DNA of 21,798 bases, taken from positions 1-21,798 of IMG/VR virus record IMGVR_UViG_3300025138_000432; one strand, 5' to 3'. A program made the translations under genes and the position numbers. The DNA comes from a virus. Positions 1 through 4,895 of this stretch are shown one piece after another (positions within the stretch are counted from its first letter, which is position 1; each line of letters opens with the position of its first letter). The notes beneath the pieces were generated by a model. The model was not told the origin of the DNA. It saw nothing but the letters and a program-made list of their open reading frames with translations, and made no database searches.

Positions 1-2
1 TA

Positions 3-122
3 AAAACTATGAACAACGAGATTGTTCGTATTGATGTAAAGATGTGTCAAGCATTTGGCATTGCACCTGACTTAGACCGTATTGCACGAGCTGATGGTCA
101 GAAAGATGCGAGGAAAGATTAA
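3..122 (+). CDS. Small hypothetical protein, possibly cut by the window edge
   Basis: An open frame runs from the window edge to a TAA at 120-122. The first ATG is at 9, giving 37 residues (MNNEIVRIDVKM... ending in KDARKD). The frame stays open upstream of that ATG, so this may be either a complete mini-protein or the C-terminus of a longer one. The product is hydrophilic, with an acidic/basic tail and no recognisable domain. Its stop overlaps the next start (TAATG at 120-124), the sign of translational coupling with the holin-like gene, which suggests a shared transcript and perhaps a shared stage of infection. I do not recognise the family. The ribosome binding site lies outside the window. 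Confidence 0.5.
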   Translation, partial: KTMNNEIVRIDVKMCQAFGIAPDLDRIARADGQKDARKD

Positions 123-382
123 TGGAAACAGCAGTAGAACTAGACATTGGTGCTTTAATTGGTCAATATGGATTCCCAATTATCGCCGCAATCGGACTAG
201 GTTACTTTATCTATTACATATGGCAATGGGTTACTGAAGAAGTAGACCCAGTTGTACACGAAAGTCATATGACTCTCATTGCACTTATAGATAGGATTAG
301 AATGTTAGATAACGATTTGATTCGTCTGAACGCTAAACTTGATATGGTTATTCAACAACAAAAGGATAACAAAAAGAAATAG
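122..382 (+). CDS. Holin-like small membrane protein (one helix plus coiled coil)
   Basis: 86 residues. A short acidic N-terminus is followed by one strong membrane helix (about residues 17-37, rich in Ile, Gly and aromatics). A charged amphipathic segment (about 45-80) with Leu/Ile heptad-like spacing ends in a Lys-rich tail (DNKKK). This layout matches small phage holin-like proteins of the BhlA/UviB type, which form or gate pores in the inner membrane at lysis. Membrane topology and length are seen directly; the holin role is inference because such short families share little sequence. The start is fixed by a TAATG overlap with the upstream frame. No endolysin gene is visible in the window. 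It could instead be a phage membrane protein unrelated to lysis. Confidence 0.55.
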   Translation: METAVELDIGALIGQYGFPIIAAIGLGYFIYYIWQWVTEEVDPVVHESHMTLIALIDRIRMLDNDLIRLNAKLDMVIQQQKDNKKK

Positions 383-384
383 GG

Positions 385-540
385 TGGCAGAAGTTGACGA
401 ACAAAGTTTAAGGGTGCACCTTCATTGTCAATCAACTCATAGTCAAGCAAATAAGGATATACTCAACTAATTTATAGTCTTACCGAGGACTACTAGGGTT
501 TCTGTTCATATGATTTACCGGTCCCTAGATTTCGAGAGAT
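385..540 (-). ncRNA. Candidate small RNA behind an orphan promoter
   Basis: A perfect TTGACA-N17-TATAAT promoter at 547-575 predicts a leftward transcript starting near 540. No credible reading frame lies behind it before it would run antisense into the holin-like gene (frames of 9 codons or fewer). The predicted RNA would contain a CTAGGG/CCCTAG stem near its 5' end and the long 392-437 hairpin near its 3' end. The 3' boundary given here is a guess at the end of that hairpin; if transcription continues, the RNA would be antisense to the holin-like gene. Promoter and hairpins are seen; the RNA itself is inference. I recognise no known RNA family. Confidence 0.25.
392..437. repeat. Long imperfect inverted repeat just after the holin-like gene
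   Basis: AGTTGAC at 392-398 and its surroundings pair with the segment ending TCAACT at 437. About 13 of the first 15 positions pair, counting two G-U pairs. A second short stem (AAGG/CCTT) then sits around a small GGTGCACC-containing loop. As RNA this would be a strong hairpin on either strand. No U-tract follows directly on either side, so it is not a textbook intrinsic terminator. It could be an RNase processing site, a 3'-end stabiliser, or the 3' part of the minus-strand RNA proposed here. Confidence 0.5.
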
Positions 541-546
541 AATTCT

Positions 547-575
547 ATTATACACTACTCAACATTAAATGTCAA
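547..575 (-). promoter_or_regulatory. Consensus sigma70-type promoter, minus strand
   Basis: Reading the minus strand, TTGACA (570-575) is followed by a 17-base spacer and TATAAT (547-552), both exact consensus boxes. The bases next to the -10 box (TAGTGTATAAT) match those in the promoters at 2411 and 3033. The predicted start is near 540. It lies just past the ferredoxin stop, so it would not drive that gene. Confidence 0.75.
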
Positions 576-587
576 GCTTTATATTTA

Positions 588-1017
<430 letters not shown>

Positions 1018-1018
<1 letters not shown>

Positions 1019-1236
1019 TATTGAAGTGTAGGTGATTCCATTTTGGTAATGCTGTCGCTACTTTCTAGTATGGTTTTAATCATTGATTCGTAATCTTCTG
1101 GCGACAATGCCGTTTTGTAGATTCGCATTGCTTGTGCCATCATCATGGCTGCACATTCTAAGATATCGTGTTTTTCTTCAACGACCATATCTACGGTTAG
1201 TTTTTCAAATTTTCTGTATAGTTCTTCAACTGTCAT
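1018..1236 (-). CDS. Small hypothetical helical protein, 72 aa
   Basis: 72 residues, mostly predicted helix: an acidic/basic N-terminal half (MTVEELYRKFEKL) and a Met/Ala-rich middle (AAMMMAQAMRI). A good ribosome binding site (AAGGAG, 5 bases before the ATG) supports the start, which also overlaps the stop of the tiny membrane gene upstream (TAATG). I recognise no family. Its place in a chain of early phage micro-genes suggests a host-interaction or regulatory role, but nothing in the sequence proves that. Confidence 0.7.
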
Positions 1237-1352
1237 TACTTCTCCTTTTCATATAAATTATTTATTCGTTCATTCTCATTTAGGAAGAATGGAACAAAAA
1301 CGCAAGATAGTCCAATAAGTATTAAAATAAAAATAAATATATTCATTAGCAT
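1236..1352 (-). CDS. Tiny single-pass membrane protein, 38 aa
   Basis: This frame encodes MLMNIFIFILILIGLSCV followed by FVPFFLNE and a charged tail (NERINNLYEKEK). That is one hydrophobic helix of about 20 residues and a short charged C-terminal tail. A strong AGGAG lies 9 bases before the ATG at 1352; a second ATG at 1346 would give 36 residues. The stop overlaps the next ATG (TAATG at 1238-1234). Ribosome binding site, helix and overlap together make it likely to be expressed. Function unknown; small phage membrane peptides of this kind can alter host membrane proteins or exclude other phages, but that is only analogy. Confidence 0.6.
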   Translation of the reverse strand: MLMNIFIFILILIGLSCVFVPFFLNENERINNLYEKEK

Positions 1353-1358
1353 TATTTA

Positions 1359-1682
1359 TTACTCCTGATAATGGTCTTGTGATAATTGTATCATGGCATA
1401 ATGGATAACTTTCATCAAGTCGGCCTTATTATGTCCTTCTTTTTTACCATATCGTTGAGCATATTTCATAATGTTGCCCATACAGAAACCAGTACCATGA
1501 CCTTGGTCAATAATGATTTCTGTTGCCTGATAACTCTTTGTTTGAGCATAGTGAGAATCATAAGTTGCCTCAACATATTGTTGTAGGTCAGCAAGTATTC
1601 TATCTTCACTAAACTTAAAATCAATTCCGTTTTTATTTTTTTCAGCGGCACGAACTGTTTCATTATAAGTCAACTTAGGCAA
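1359..1682 (-). CDS. DUF3310 family protein (T7 gp1.7-like)
   Basis: 107 residues. The C-terminal half (about 48-100) carries the DUF3310 pattern: a short strand ending in I-x2-Q-G, then TGFCMGNIMKYAQRYGKK, then a helix (ADLMKVIHYAMIQL). DUF3310 proteins are common in phages. The T7 member, gp1.7, is a nucleotide kinase that acts on dTMP/dGMP and affects sensitivity to dideoxythymidine, so a nucleotide-metabolism role is plausible. The start is TTG at 1682: a strong GAGGAG lies 7 bases upstream, inside the end of the previous gene, and no ATG occurs before Met-68 or so. The gene overlaps its upstream neighbour by 8 bases. Family call good; activity inferred from the family. Confidence 0.75.
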   Translation of the reverse strand: MPKLTYNETVRAAEKNKNGIDFKFSEDRILADLQQYVEATYDSHYAQTKSYQATEIIIDQGHGTGFCMGNIMKYAQRYGKKEGHNKADLMKVIHYAMIQLSQDHYQE

Positions 1683-1941
1683 AAAACTTCTCCTCTGATT
1701 TAATTTTTAATTTTTGTTTTTGTGTGTAAGACATATCGACATTTGCAATAATCTTGTTTCGTATCGTGTCAACATCCATAGCCAACATCTTACAGTAGTT
1801 TAGAAATTCAGGATGACGGCCTACAATCCAGTCGATTGCGTCCATCTTGAATTTAATTTTGTTTTTACTTTTGCCTTTGTAAGCACAATCTTCAATTGCT
1901 TGTTCAATAATTGCTGTTACAAGTTGTTCTTCACCAGTCAT
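1675..1941 (-). CDS. Hypothetical phage protein, 88 aa
   Basis: I choose the ATG at 1941 (MTGEEQLVTAII...) rather than the one at 1953. A GGAG lies 6 bases before 1941, and this ATG overlaps the stop of the 20-residue peptide gene (ATGA); the 1953 ATG has no such site. The helix-rich product has an acidic N-terminal helix (EQAIEDCAYKGKSK), a middle of the form AIDWIVGRHPEFLNYC and a D-x-D-x-I-R segment. That pattern resembles small proteins common in phages (W-(I/L)-...-F-x2-(V/Y)-C-...-L-(D/x)-x-(D/x)-x-(V/I)-R), which have no agreed function. It overlaps the DUF3310 gene by 8 bases and donates its ribosome binding site. Confidence 0.7.
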   Translation of the reverse strand: MTGEEQLVTAIIEQAIEDCAYKGKSKNKIKFKMDAIDWIVGRHPEFLNYCKMLAMDVDTIRNKIIANVDMSYTQKQKLKIKSEEKFFA

Positions 1942-2000
1942 AGAGTACTCCATATAATTGCATTAATAATAAGTAAGATAATAATAATAATATTTTTCAT
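1938..2000 (-). CDS. 20-residue hydrophobic micropeptide (candidate)
   Basis: A 20-codon frame encodes MKNIIIIILLIINAIIWSTL: two charged/polar residues, then an almost pure Ile/Leu membrane helix. Three things support it. GGGGA lies 7 bases before the ATG. Its ATG overlaps the previous stop (TAATG at 2002-1998). Its TGA overlaps the next chosen start (ATGA at 1941-1938). It would fill what is otherwise the only gap in the gene chain. Being so short, it could still be a leader whose role is to carry ribosomes to the next gene. Confidence 0.45.
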   Translation of the reverse strand: MKNIIIIILLIINAIIWSTL

Positions 2001-2224
2001 TACACTATCCCCAAAGCATGTTTTGGAAGTTGCATTCCCAAAGTTGCATATTTCTTTGCATCATTGCAGCCCATTACTTGAGGTATGGCCGTGTGAGGCA
2101 TATCAGTATCAAGTATAACAGAACCGTCATGTTCAAAGTGCATTTCAAGACAGTCATGTTTACTGCCCTTGAACATAACTTTACCGAATGTATCTACTAC
2201 AATGTAGTTTGGTATATTTTTCAT
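2000..2224 (-). CDS. Small hypothetical protein, 74 aa
   Basis: 74 residues starting MKNIPNYIVVDTFGKVMFKG. The N-terminal half looks like a small beta-sheet (alternating hydrophobics in YIVVDTFGKVMF and GSVILDT); the rest is mixed, with DAKKYATLGMQL. His is relatively frequent. No domain recognised. Its ATG overlaps the stop of the upstream 45-residue membrane gene (ATGA at 2224-2221), and its own stop overlaps the 20-residue peptide start. It belongs to the same transcript as the ferredoxin gene. Confidence 0.65.
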   Translation of the reverse strand: MKNIPNYIVVDTFGKVMFKGSKHDCLEMHFEHDGSVILDTDMPHTAIPQVMGCNDAKKYATLGMQLPKHALGIV

Positions 2225-2358
2225 AACATCATTCCAATTTCAATACCAATCCAAAGAATCATAACACCTATAATAGAGTAGCCGCTTTTCATTATGCTAT
2301 CATAAGATGCTCTGATTGATTCCATATTTTCATCTAGTTCTTTTTCCCAATTTTCCAT
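2221..2358 (-). CDS. Small tail-anchored membrane protein, 45 aa
   Basis: The ATG at 2358 has a strong AAAGGAG 5 bases upstream and gives MENWEKELDENMESIRASYD... followed by a C-terminal membrane helix (about residues 26-44, ending WIGIEIGMML). An earlier in-frame ATG at 2412 lies upstream of the predicted transcription start (about 2404), so it cannot be used from that promoter. Topology is an acidic amphipathic helix in the cytoplasm with a C-terminal anchor. No family recognised. It is the first gene of the 2358-588 chain, and its stop overlaps the next start (ATGA). Confidence 0.65.
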   Translation of the reverse strand: MENWEKELDENMESIRASYDSIMKSGYSIIGVMILWIGIEIGMML

Positions 2359-2410
2359 TTTAACTCCTTTCATAATATAATTTGTGTGTTTCTCAATCTC
2401 TATGGGTACC

Positions 2411-2440
2411 ATTATACACTAAAACGATACTCTTGTGTAA
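2411..2440 (-). promoter_or_regulatory. Sigma70-like phage promoter, minus strand (drives the ferredoxin chain)
   Basis: On the minus strand TTACAC (2435-2440), an 18-base spacer and TATAAT (2411-2416). The layout TTACACA-N9-TTTTAGTGTATAAT is the same, base for base in the named blocks, as in the promoter at 3033-3062. The predicted start near 2404 leaves a 46-base leader before the ATG at 2358. Confidence 0.7.
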
Positions 2441-2451
2441 CTATTTGGTCG

Positions 2452-2474
2452 AAAAAGGTTCACCTTAGGTTGAA
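2452..2474 (-). terminator. Possible intrinsic terminator after the 64-aa gene
   Basis: On the minus strand a short imperfect stem (TTCA-CC / GG-TGAA with one bulged A and a TAA loop, 2459-2474) is followed by CC and five T residues (2452-2456). It begins 7 bases after the stop of the 64-residue gene and just before the next promoter, a sensible place for a terminator. The stem is short, so it may be leaky. Confidence 0.4.
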
Positions 2475-2480
2475 TTATAT

Positions 2481-2675
2481 TCACCACCTACTTGGCTTCT
2501 TTAGTTCTCGTTCTGTAATTGCTTTATGCAATTTCTCGCCTCGAAACAAAAGTTTAGATTTAATCTCTATTTCTTTGTTAAGAGTATCTCTAATCATATG
2601 CAGTTCTTCAAAGTCAAGTTTTTTAAAATTCTTCTCAAGTCGCATCATTAGTTTTATTTTTTCAGTAGCTTTCAT
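2481..2675 (-). CDS. Small charged helical protein, 64 aa
   Basis: 64 residues, almost all Lys, Glu, Leu and Met in helical, heptad-like patterns (LEKNFKKLDFEELHMIRDTL), suggesting a short coiled coil. The tail is basic (RELKKPSRW). No family recognised. It starts one base after the stop of the upstream gene (TAA-T-ATG), so the two are probably translated together. The local ribosome binding site is weak. The second gene of a two-gene block bounded by the promoter at 3033 and the possible terminator at 2452. Confidence 0.6.
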   Translation of the reverse strand: MKATEKIKLMMRLEKNFKKLDFEELHMIRDTLNKEIEIKSKLLFRGEKLHKAITERELKKPSRW

Positions 2676-2676
2676 A

Positions 2677-2997
2677 TTACCAAACCCTATCTAATAGGTT
2701 AGGCAACACCCGTAACACAGGAACCAAGCGAGTTGATATGTGTAAACACCTATCATCAACCATGCCGCCTGGTATATCATCACCAAGACGATGGACTAAA
2801 ACACCATCATTATCTAAAGTCTTTAAGTCAGAAACTTTTAAACCGTGTTTTTGTAATATGCCACGAGCAGTTCTATCAGGAACATCATCACAGTCGTTTT
2901 GGTCTATGCACCATCTAACTATATTGTCATTATCTAAACAAACTTGGTCAGCAAGATTGTCTAACTTCCATAATATATCTGGAGTATTTAATTTCAT
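2677..2997 (-). CDS. Hypothetical acidic protein, 106 aa
   Basis: The open frame reaches ATGs at 3021 and 3018, but the promoter just upstream predicts a transcript starting near 3026. Those codons would be almost at the 5' end with no ribosome binding site. The ATG at 2997 has AAGGA about 10 bases upstream and gives a 106-residue protein (MKLNTPDILWKLDNLADQVC...). It is Asp-rich, with an NDNIVRWCIDQNDCDDVPDR stretch, a possible helix-turn-helix-sized segment (RTARGILQKHGLKVSDLKTL) and a hydrophobic C-terminus (LVPVLRVLPNLLDRVW). I do not recognise it; DNA binding is only a weak suggestion. First gene of its block. Confidence 0.6.
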   Translation of the reverse strand: MKLNTPDILWKLDNLADQVCLDNDNIVRWCIDQNDCDDVPDRTARGILQKHGLKVSDLKTLDNDGVLVHRLGDDIPGGMVDDRCLHISTRLVPVLRVLPNLLDRVW

Positions 2998-3032
2998 ATT
3001 TTTTTCATCCTTTTTCATCATAATATAGGTAT

Positions 3033-3062
3033 ATTATACACTAAAAAGAGGGGTCTGTGTAA
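3033..3062 (-). promoter_or_regulatory. Sigma70-like phage promoter, minus strand
   Basis: TTACAC (3057-3062), an 18-base spacer and TATAAT (3033-3038) on the minus strand, sharing the TTACACA and TTTTAGTGTATAAT blocks with the promoter at 2411-2440 at identical spacing. It should drive the two genes ending at 2481. Confidence 0.7.
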
Positions 3063-3074
3063 AAACTTATGGTA

Positions 3075-3132
3075 CCAGTACCCCACTATTTGGAGTGAAA
3101 CTGGGATAGTAGTTTTCCCTATTAGAATAGGG
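3075..3132. repeat. Two inverted repeats between minus-strand gene blocks
   Basis: CCAGT (3075-3079) with CACT (3084-3087) pairs with AGTG (3094-3097) and ACTGG (3100-3104), a two-part hairpin. CCCTAT (3117-3122) pairs with ATAGGG (3127-3132) around a 4-base loop, directly after the stop of the 126-residue gene. Neither is followed by a good T-run on the minus strand. They may still slow polymerase or protect the 3' end of the 3762-3134 transcript. Confidence 0.4.
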
Positions 3133-3133
3133 T

Positions 3134-3514
3134 TTATACCTTCTTACCAGCCGTATGTAACTCATGAACAGGTACAACCATGTAAGGACCTTTGTTATAT
3201 GCAGGCACTACTGTGTATTGTTTACTGATTTCTAGTTTTTCTTTGTGTTTGAGCCAGTCAATGCCTGTTGCAGACTCTTTTATTGACGACATACTAGGAA
3301 TAAATTCGCTTTCTCTGACTTTTGGTATAGAGTATCTCTTAATAGACTGCGATTGTATTGAAACTTTGTAGTAGCCGTCAATATAGTCGACATAATCGTC
3401 AAAAGTAAGTTGTGCAGAGTGCAAGTATCGTTGTCTAAGTCGTTTGTTGTATGCTTTGTGTTCGACTCTAAGTGAAACTTTGCGTTTTTCCGTTAAAAGC
3501 TTGCGTTTTTGCAT
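3134..3514 (-). CDS. Hypothetical basic phage protein, 126 aa
   Basis: 126 residues. The first 30 are very basic (MQKRKLLTEKRKVSLRVEHK, then NKRLRQRY), which suggests nucleic-acid contact. The middle is Ser/Tyr-rich, and the end reads YNKGPYMVVPVHELHTAGKK, a C-terminal pattern seen in small phage proteins of unknown role. The start is well supported: AGGAG 9 bases upstream and a TAATG overlap with the previous gene's stop (3516-3512). Second gene of the block behind the promoter at 3770-3798. I cannot assign a function. Confidence 0.7.
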   Translation of the reverse strand: MQKRKLLTEKRKVSLRVEHKAYNKRLRQRYLHSAQLTFDDYVDYIDGYYKVSIQSQSIKRYSIPKVRESEFIPSMSSIKESATGIDWLKHKEKLEISKQYTVVPAYNKGPYMVVPVHELHTAGKKV

Positions 3515-3762
3515 TATTTCCTACTCCTTTTAGTTATTTTTTGAGTCTTGACTTGTTTTTGAGTGTGATTTCCGTTATTAACTGACTTTTTTGAGTCATC
3601 AAGTAGTTTTATTGTCTTTTTTTCGCCATAGATTACAACAAAACAGTCTAAAATCAAGTTAAAGCAAATGGAAATGACTTTTTCTAAGGATTTTGGATAT
3701 TTTTCAAATATTCGTATTAAATCGTTCTCAATATCCTTCTTAGATATTCGCTTATTATTCAT
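3514..3762 (-). CDS. Hypothetical protein, 82 aa, possibly read from a leaderless message
   Basis: 82 residues: a basic/acidic N-terminal helix (KDIENDLIRIFEKYPKSLEK), a hydrophobic stretch (VISICFNLILDCFVVIYG, residues about 30-47) that could be a buried helix or a membrane segment, and a Lys/Gln-rich tail ending KITKRSRK. The ATG at 3762 is only 7 bases past the -10 box at 3770-3775, so the message would begin at or within a base or two of the start codon. No internal ATG offers an alternative. Family not recognised. Its stop overlaps the start of the 126-residue gene (TAATG). Confidence 0.6.
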   Translation of the reverse strand: MNNKRISKKDIENDLIRIFEKYPKSLEKVISICFNLILDCFVVIYGEKKTIKLLDDSKKSVNNGNHTQKQVKTQKITKRSRK

Positions 3763-3769
3763 ACTAGGT

Positions 3770-3798
3770 ATTATACGTTATATTGAATAGTTTGTCAA
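3770..3798 (-). promoter_or_regulatory. Consensus sigma70-type promoter, minus strand
   Basis: TTGACA (3793-3798), 17-base spacer, TATAAT (3770-3775), both exact consensus. Predicted start near 3763, immediately before the ATG at 3762. It lies back to back with the late promoter at 3809. Confidence 0.75.
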
Positions 3799-3808
3799 GC
3801 ACTTTCGT

Positions 3809-3816
3809 TATAAATA
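3809..3816 (+). promoter_or_regulatory. T4-type late promoter (TATAAATA)
   Basis: An exact TATAAATA box, the whole recognition element of T4-type late promoters read by RNA polymerase carrying a gp55-like sigma. The predicted start near 3822 gives a 27-base leader before the ATG at 3849. The flanking CGT is shared with the box at 4864 (CGTTATAAATA). Confidence 0.7.
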
Positions 3817-3848
3817 GTTTAAAGCAATCTTTAATAAAGGAAAAAATC

Positions 3849-4550
3849 ATGCATGAGTACAAAGTAAGCATTATAAAAATAGTTGACGGAGATACAGTTG
3901 ATGTCGATATAGATTTAGGATTTGGTATGTGGCTTAAGAACGAAAGAGTTCGTATCATGGGCATTGATACACCAGAATCAAGAACAAGTGATAAGATTGA
4001 AAAGGTATTTGGTATGTTGGCTAAGGCTAGACTTAGTTCACTATTAGGTGCTGAAGCAGTCTTACAAACACAAGTTAGTAAAAAGGGTGTGGATATGAAA
4101 GGTAAGTTTGGTCGTATTCTTGGAAACTTTATTGTTGACTATAAAGGCGGTACAGACTCTTGCGCTAACATTCTAATGAAAGAAGGCCACGCTGTTGAAT
4201 ATACTGGAGGCAGTAAAGAAGAAGTTCAAACAAAACATTTAGAAAATAGAAGAAAGTTAATAGTTAGAGATAAAAATTTACCTGGCGGCGCCAACTGGAA
4301 ACAATTTGGTGATTCTTTAAGTGAGGCTTTGATAAATGTTACTCCTCCTGGAATTAAACCTTCAATTGAAATACCTGGAATAGGAACAATCACAACAACT
4401 TCAAAATCTTTTCAAGAAACCACAGGCGTAACTACTTCAAATGTTAAAGGTGTGTCGACTGTAATTGATGCAAACGATTCGCCAATAGTAAAACCAGAAC
4501 CAGTTAAGAAAAAAGCTAAAAAGAAAAAAACGACTACTAAGAAGAAGTAA
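3849..4550 (+). CDS. Staphylococcal-nuclease-like protein with Lys-rich tail
   Basis: 233 residues from the ATG at 3849, chosen because AAAGGA lies 7 bases upstream and the late promoter would miss the earlier ATG at 3783. Residues about 4-130 form an SNase-like (thermonuclease) domain: VDGDTVDVDID (12-22), VRIMGIDTPES with Arg-35 and Glu-43, and KFGR with Arg-89. These match the catalytic Arg/Glu/Arg and the Asp-containing calcium site of staphylococcal nuclease, so it is probably an active phosphodiesterase on DNA or RNA. A Gly/Pro/Thr-rich linker (about 160-215) leads to a highly basic end (KKKAKKKKTTTKKK). SNase-like genes occur in several marine T4-like phages. Here the stop overlaps the PAAR gene start (TAATG), so nuclease and spike tip are co-translated. 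Whether it acts in the cell or travels in the virion is unknown. Confidence 0.85.
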   Translation: MHEYKVSIIKIVDGDTVDVDIDLGFGMWLKNERVRIMGIDTPESRTSDKIEKVFGMLAKARLSSLLGAEAVLQTQVSKKGVDMKGKFGRILGNFIVDYKGGTDSCANILMKEGHAVEYTGGSKEEVQTKHLENRRKLIVRDKNLPGGANWKQFGDSLSEALINVTPPGIKPSIEIPGIGTITTTSKSFQETTGVTTSNVKGVSTVIDANDSPIVKPEPVKKKAKKKKTTTKKK

Positions 4551-4858
4551 TGCCTGCTGTAACCAGAACAGGCGATGCTACAACTACGGGGCACGGATGT
4601 AATACTACAACAACAGTAGTCGGACCGTCAACGAATGTTTTTTGTAATAGTAAAGGTGTAGAACGCAAAGGCGACCCTACAGCTGCACATACTATTCCAA
4701 ACTCAGCAAGTCCTCCTGTTTGTGTTTCACATGCAGGTGCGGTTATTAATGCTGGGTCTAGTACTGTTTTTGTAAATAGTAAAGCGATTGCACGAGTGGG
4801 AGATTCTTGTGATGCTGGAGCTATTACTGGTGGTTCTAGTAATGTATTTGCTGGGTAA
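4550..4858 (+). CDS. PAAR-domain spike tip protein (T4 gp5.4-like)
   Basis: 102 residues, the usual size of a stand-alone PAAR protein. It has the N-terminal T-R-x-G-D motif, Gly/Thr-rich turns and three copies of a beta element: GPSTNVFCNSKGVERKGD, AGSSTVFVNSKAIARVGD and GGSSNVFAG. His-15, His-47, His-61 and one of Cys-17/58/87 are candidates for the metal site that rigidifies the cone. PAAR proteins cap the central spike (T4 gp5/gp5.4; also type VI secretion VgrG) and make first contact with the outer membrane. The start overlaps the nuclease stop (TAATG). There is no C-terminal toxin extension. The hub/spike lysozyme (gp5) is not in the window. Confidence 0.88.
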   Translation: MPAVTRTGDATTTGHGCNTTTTVVGPSTNVFCNSKGVERKGDPTAAHTIPNSASPPVCVSHAGAVINAGSSTVFVNSKAIARVGDSCDAGAITGGSSNVFAG

Positions 4859-4863
4859 ATCGT

Positions 4864-4871
4864 TATAAATA
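4864..4871 (+). promoter_or_regulatory. T4-type late promoter (TATAAATA)
   Basis: Exact TATAAATA box 24 bases before the gp25 ATG, with the same CGT flank as the box at 3809. The predicted start near 4877 leaves a short leader that contains the CGGAGAGG ribosome binding site. Confidence 0.7.
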
Positions 4872-4895
4872 TAATCATAACGGAGAGGTTACTTA

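Larger units (their letters stand above)
383..587. other. Intergenic region without a convincing gene
   Basis: This 205-base gap lies between the converging holin-like and ferredoxin genes. It holds a long imperfect inverted repeat (392-437), a second 6-bp inverted repeat (CTAGGG 493-498 with CCCTAG 523-528) and a consensus minus-strand promoter (547-575). The longest frames are a 28-codon GTG frame on the plus strand and a 9-codon ATG frame on the minus strand. Neither has a good ribosome binding site. I checked for a tRNA-like T-arm and acceptor stem and found none. Confidence 0.6.

Noticed and set aside
384-470. A 28-codon plus-strand frame starting with GTG right after the holin-like gene
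   Set aside because: Very short, no ribosome binding site, and its sequence is dictated largely by the inverted repeat at 392-437. It could be a remnant of a gene, but nothing supports that.
481-560. Possible tRNA, suggested by the GGTCCC...TTCGAG string
   Set aside because: The arms do not pair into a cloverleaf: no acceptor stem, no proper T-loop and no anticodon stem.
2358-2412. Upstream start at 2412 for the small tail-anchored protein
   Set aside because: It lies within or before the -10 box at 2411-2416, so it would not be on the transcript; the 2358 start has AAAGGAG.
1386-3028. Plus-strand frames of about 60-100 codons opposite the minus-strand small genes
   Set aside because: They lack ribosome binding sites and overlap minus-strand genes that have promoters, ribosome binding sites and start-stop overlaps. 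Their Cys/His/Ile-rich composition is typical of antisense readings.
3117-3132. The CCCTAT/ATAGGG hairpin as a minus-strand intrinsic terminator
   Set aside because: On the minus strand it is followed by A residues, not a T-run. On the plus strand it has TTTAT after it, but there is no plus-strand gene upstream to terminate.
3783-3848. A 22-residue N-terminal extension of the nuclease from the ATG at 3783
   Set aside because: No ribosome binding site, and it lies upstream of the predicted late transcript start near 3822; the 3849 start has AAAGGA and begins just before the conserved domain.
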